From Naumannella cuiyingiana (lineage in GTDB: Bacteria > Actinomycetota > Actinomycetes > Propionibacteriales > Propionibacteriaceae), in NCBI RefSeq assembly GCF_013408305.1, contig NZ_JACBZS010000001.1, forward strand, positions 186,001-250,000: 64,000 nucleotides of DNA, read 5' to 3'. The notes below the pieces were generated by a model. That model was not told the DNA's origin. It was given only the letters and a program-made list of their open reading frames with translations, and searched no databases. Each line of letters opens with the position of its first letter. Position 1 is the stretch's first letter. Positions 61,513 to 64,000 of this stretch are shown here, piece by piece. A program made the position numbers and the translations under genes.

Positions 61513-62678
61513 CAGGCCAGCGGTGAGGTGTCGCAGGCGCGATCGGGCCGGCGGCCGAGCGTCAGGAAGACCCGCTTGCCGCGGTGGGAGTGATCACCCG
61601 AGGGTCGCGGGGCGGCGTCGGGGTCGACCGCCGCCAGCCCGGGCGCGCCGTGGCCGCGCACGCACTCGGGGTCCGGGCCGTCGAGCGGCAGGCCGGTGAA
61701 GAACTTGGCCGCCATGCAACCACCGCGGCACGCGTCGTAGGCCGAGCAGGAGGTGCAGGCCCCGCCCGACTGCGGCGCCCGCAGCTCGGCGAAGAGCTCA
61801 GAATCCCGCCAGACCGCGCCGAAGCCGCCGTCGGTGAGCAGGTTGCCGGCCCGGAAACGATCATGGATCGCGAACGGGCAGGCGTACACATCGCCGACCG
61901 GGTCGATCAGGCACACCACCCGGCCTGCACCACACAGGTTCAGGCCGGGCAGTGTCTCGCCATAACCGGACAGATGGAAGAACGAGTCGCCCGTCAGCAC
62001 GCTGTCCCCCCGGACCAGCAGCCAGTCGTAGAGCGCCCGTTGCTGCTCCTGGGAGGGATGCAGCTCGTGCCAGGTGTCGGCGCCCCGGCCGGCGGGTCGC
62101 AACCGGGTCAGGCGCAACGTTGCGCCGTAGCGGTCGGCCAGCTCGGCGAACTCGTCGAGCTGGGAGATGTTGTGCCGGGTCATCACGACGCTGATCTTGG
62201 CGTTGCGCATCCCGGCGGAGGCGAGGTTGTCGAGCGCGCGCACCGCCAGGTCGAACGACCCCGGCCCGCGCACGGCGTCGTTGACCTCGGCCGTAGCACC
62301 GTCGAGCGAGACCTGCACGTCGACGTAGTCGTTGGCCGCGATCTCGCGGGCCCGGCGCTCGTCCAGCCGCACCCCGTTGGTGGAGAACTTCACCCCGACC
62401 CGGTGATCGGTCGCGTAGTCCACCAGCTCGAAGAAGTCGGGTCGCACGGTCGGCTCACCGCCGCCGATGTTCACGTAGAACACCTGCATGCGTTCGAGCT
62501 CGTCGATCACCGCCTTGCACTGCTCGGTGCTCAGCTCGCCCGGATCGCGACGACCCGAGCTGGACAGGCAGTGCACGCAGGCGAGGTTGCAGGCGTAGGT
62601 GAGCTCCCAGGTGAGGCAGATCGGCGCGTCCAGCCCGTGGCTGAACGTCTCGACCAGAGGTTGTGCCTGCGCGGTCAC
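61512..62678 (-). CDS. mftC: Mycofactocin radical SAM maturase MftC
   Basis: 388 residues. The radical SAM cluster is C30-x3-C34-x2-C37 (YACNLACVHC). A SPASM-type C-terminus holds further cysteines (CGAGRVVC, YACPFAI, CTSCSAYDACRGGC). MftC decarboxylates the C-terminal tyrosine of MftA and cross-links it to valine. GTG at 62678 overlaps mftB by 4 nt. A 40-residue tail follows the SPASM domain. Confidence 0.96.
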   Translation of the reverse strand: MTAQAQPLVETFSHGLDAPICLTWELTYACNLACVHCLSSSGRRDPGELSTEQCKAVIDELERMQVFYVNIGGGEPTVRPDFFELVDYATDHRVGVKFSTNGVRLDERRAREIAANDYVDVQVSLDGATAEVNDAVRGPGSFDLAVRALDNLASAGMRNAKISVVMTRHNISQLDEFAELADRYGATLRLTRLRPAGRGADTWHELHPSQEQQRALYDWLLVRGDSVLTGDSFFHLSGYGETLPGLNLCGAGRVVCLIDPVGDVYACPFAIHDRFRAGNLLTDGGFGAVWRDSELFAELRAPQSGGACTSCSAYDACRGGCMAAKFFTGLPLDGPDPECVRGHGAPGLAAVDPDAAPRPSGDHSHRGKRVFLTLGRRPDRACDTSPLA

Positions 62679-63007
62679 GACTGTGCTCCGTTCGGTTCTC
62701 GCGGGGATTCCGCCTCGTCGGCGGGGATGATCATCTGGGTTGCGGCGAGCCCGGCCAGCGCCTTGCGGTAGGCCGCCGACCCCCCGACCCCGGCGGCCTG
62801 ACACGCCTCCTCGGCGCTGGCCCGCTCGCCCAGGTCGCGGACCAGCTCGACGAGCGTCGGCGTCTTCAGGAAGGTCAGCCGGCGCGTACCGAAGTGGTAG
62901 AGCATCGCGCCGAACGGCTCCGGGCGGAGCGCGACCTGCGGGTGCAGCCGCCACGGGCGCGCCGCGTCGAAGACCGGCTCGGCCGTCGCCGTCGTCGGGG
63001 TGGTCAT
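62675..63007 (-). CDS. mftB: Mycofactocin chaperone MftB
   Basis: 110 residues. PqqD-like RiPP recognition domain: WRLHPQVALRPEPFGAMLYHF then LTFLKTPTLVELVRDL (read separately). It presents MftA to MftC. Starts 12 nt after the mftA stop. Confidence 0.93.
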   Translation of the reverse strand: MTTPTTATAEPVFDAARPWRLHPQVALRPEPFGAMLYHFGTRRLTFLKTPTLVELVRDLGERASAEEACQAAGVGGSAAYRKALAGLAATQMIIPADEAESPREPNGAQS

Positions 63008-63019
63008 GATCGCGACCGA

Positions 63020-63169
63020 TCAGTAGACGCCGCACATACCGTCGATGGAGACCTCCTCGATCAGCAGTTCCTCGGCGTCGTCGGCGGACTCGGTGTTCGC
63101 CGGGCCGGTGAGCGGCTCGGTGCGCTCGTCCTCGAGCACCGGTGCCTGCTGCTCGTCGATGATCGTCAT
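63020..63169 (-). CDS. mftA: Mycofactocin precursor peptide MftA
   Basis: 49 residues ending in the diagnostic SIDGMCGVY; the final Val48-Tyr49 is the part that becomes the cofactor. The acidic leader (ESADDAEELLIEEV) is the MftB-binding region. ATG at 63169 is preceded by AGGAGA at a proper distance, so the longer upstream reading is rejected. Confidence 0.96.
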   Translation of the reverse strand: MTIIDEQQAPVLEDERTEPLTGPANTESADDAEELLIEEVSIDGMCGVY

Positions 63170-63271
63170 GATCGTCTCCTCTCGTCGGTGAGTCGCTCCG
63201 CCGATTTTGGCACTCCGTGTCGCTATCCGCAAGGGTGCCGACGGCGCGGCCGACCGCTAGGGTCGACGGCC

Positions 63272-63907
63272 ATGGCGCGCTCCCCCGCGGATTCTTCCCG
63301 CCCGGCCGTCGCGGCCGGTCCCGGGCGGCCGCGGTCGACGACGCGACGGGAGCTGGCGCTGGTCGCGATGAGGCTGTTCGAGCGGCAGGGCTATGCGACG
63401 GTCACCGTCGACGAGGTCGCCGCCGCGGCCGGCGTGTCTCGGCGTACCTTCTTCCGGTACTTCCCGAACAAGGCGTCCGTGGTGTGGCTGGACTTCGATT
63501 CCGAGGTCGCCCAGATCCGGCGGCTGCTGGCCGCCACCCCAGCCGGCACCGCCATGTTCCCGGCGATCCGCGAGGCGGTCCTCGGGGCGAACCGCTACCG
63601 CCCCGAGGACCTGCCCGAGCTGCGCCTGCGGATGCGGCTGATCGGCACCGCGCCCGAGCTGCAGGCGCTCGCGGTTCGCCACTACGGGGCCTGGGAGGCC
63701 GCGATCACCGAGTTCGCGGCGGACCGGCTCGGCGCCGACCCGGACGGCCTGGCCGCGCGGGCCCTGGGTGCCGCCACACTGGCGGTCTGTCGCGCGGCCT
63801 ACGAGATCTGGGCCGAGCACGCCGACGCGCCGCTCAGCCGCTACCTGGCGCGGGCGCTGCGCGAACTGGAATCCGGATGGGCCGCCGACGGCAGCGACGA
63901 TGGATGA
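63272..63907 (+). CDS. mftR: Mycofactocin-locus TetR regulator MftR
   Basis: 211 residues. Helix-turn-helix VTVDEVAAAAGVSRRTFFRYF (in parts) with the FFRYFPNKASVVW run typical of MftR. Divergent from mftA, 102 bp apart; MftR represses the mft genes and is thought to respond to acyl-CoA. TAGGGT ends 8 nt before the ATG, suggesting a near-leaderless message. Its end overlaps the next gene by 8 nt. Confidence 0.9.
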   Translation: MARSPADSSRPAVAAGPGRPRSTTRRELALVAMRLFERQGYATVTVDEVAAAAGVSRRTFFRYFPNKASVVWLDFDSEVAQIRRLLAATPAGTAMFPAIREAVLGANRYRPEDLPELRLRMRLIGTAPELQALAVRHYGAWEAAITEFAADRLGADPDGLAARALGAATLAVCRAAYEIWAEHADAPLSRYLARALRELESGWAADGSDDG

Positions 63908-64000
63908 GCTGCGGCTGGAGCGGGTGCTGGCCGCCGTCGAGCTGATCCCGCCGGGCCGGGTCGCGAGTTATGGCAACATCGGGGCGGTCACGGGCAACTC
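63900..64000 (+). CDS. Alkyltransferase-like (MGMT/ATL) protein, N-terminus only
   Basis: 34 codons are visible before the window ends: MDELRLERVLAAVELIPPG then RVASYGNIGAVTGN. The IPxGxVxSYGxIA-like pattern is the DNA-binding domain of O6-alkylguanine alkyltransferases and ATL proteins. Whether the catalytic PCHR or the ATL variant follows cannot be seen. ATG overlaps mftR by 8 nt. Confidence 0.75.
   Translation, partial: MDELRLERVLAAVELIPPGRVASYGNIGAVTGN

Overview
The window is high-GC DNA (about 70% G+C) from an actinobacterium. A mycothiol-dependent maleylpyruvate isomerase, a mycofactocin locus, an FBP-type zinc-finger protein, an ECF41 sigma factor and the arrangement hisI-trpE-(two membrane proteins)-trpC-trpB-trpA-...-lgt all point there. 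The gene order resembles Propionibacteriales (Propionibacteriaceae-like), but that placement is inference. Genes are packed tightly, mostly with 4-nt ATGA/GTGA overlaps. No gene-free gap exceeds 300 bp, and I saw no tRNA, rRNA, CRISPR array, prophage or insertion sequence.

Layout. 1-5.8 kb: the end-truncated hisD, a ybaK-type deacylase, a membrane protein, dnaE and a small membrane protein. 5.9-8.4 kb: a two-gene unit of a clavaminate-synthase/VioC-like Fe(II)/2-oxoglutarate oxygenase and a divergent MurD-like amino-acid ligase, behind a DtxR/IdeR-like box; it looks like a small uncharacterised natural-product or metallophore pathway. 8.5-15.7 kb: a TetR regulator with a heterodimeric ABC exporter, divergent from a large LuxR-type ATPase regulator. 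15.8-17.1 kb: a class III aminotransferase. 17.2-22.2 kb: a gentisate catabolic cluster (transporter, IclR regulator, dioxygenase, fumarylpyruvate hydrolase, mycothiol-dependent isomerase) with two copies of one palindrome as the likely operator. 22.2-28.3 kb: gltD-gltB glutamate synthase.

28.5-38.3 kb is one continuous minus-strand gene train. It starts at an ECF41-type promoter and runs carboxymuconolactone decarboxylase - ECF41 sigma - hisI - trpE - two membrane proteins - trpC - trpB - trpA - thioredoxin-like protein - lgt - CPBP membrane protein. Upstream, 38.4-41.7 kb holds a three-gene overlapping operon of cytochrome P450, isonitrile synthase (PvcA/DIT1 family) and MDR reductase. I consider this the best candidate for an undescribed biosynthetic system here.

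41.8-49.3 kb: a DinB-fold protein, a TetR/SRPBCC divergent pair and a single-chain multidomain acetyl/acyl-CoA carboxylase of about 1,850 residues. 49.3-56.8 kb: a long palindromic repeat, an FBP protein, gatC-gatA-gatB, a secreted M28 peptidase with an LAxTG-like sorting tail, an ACT-domain protein and two small membrane proteins. 56.9-64.0 kb: a mycofactocin locus. It comprises an NDMA-dependent-type alcohol dehydrogenase facing the operon mftA-mftB-mftC-SDR-mftF-mftD, with mftR divergent and an alkyltransferase-like gene running off the right edge. No mftE is present in the window.

Window-wide observations: the octamer GGTACGCC/GGCGTACC occurs about 60 times, evenly on both strands, against roughly 5 expected from composition. 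Several genes have a TANNNT box exactly 7 nt before a GTG start, implying leaderless transcripts. Short tandem duplications recur at gene ends and leaders.
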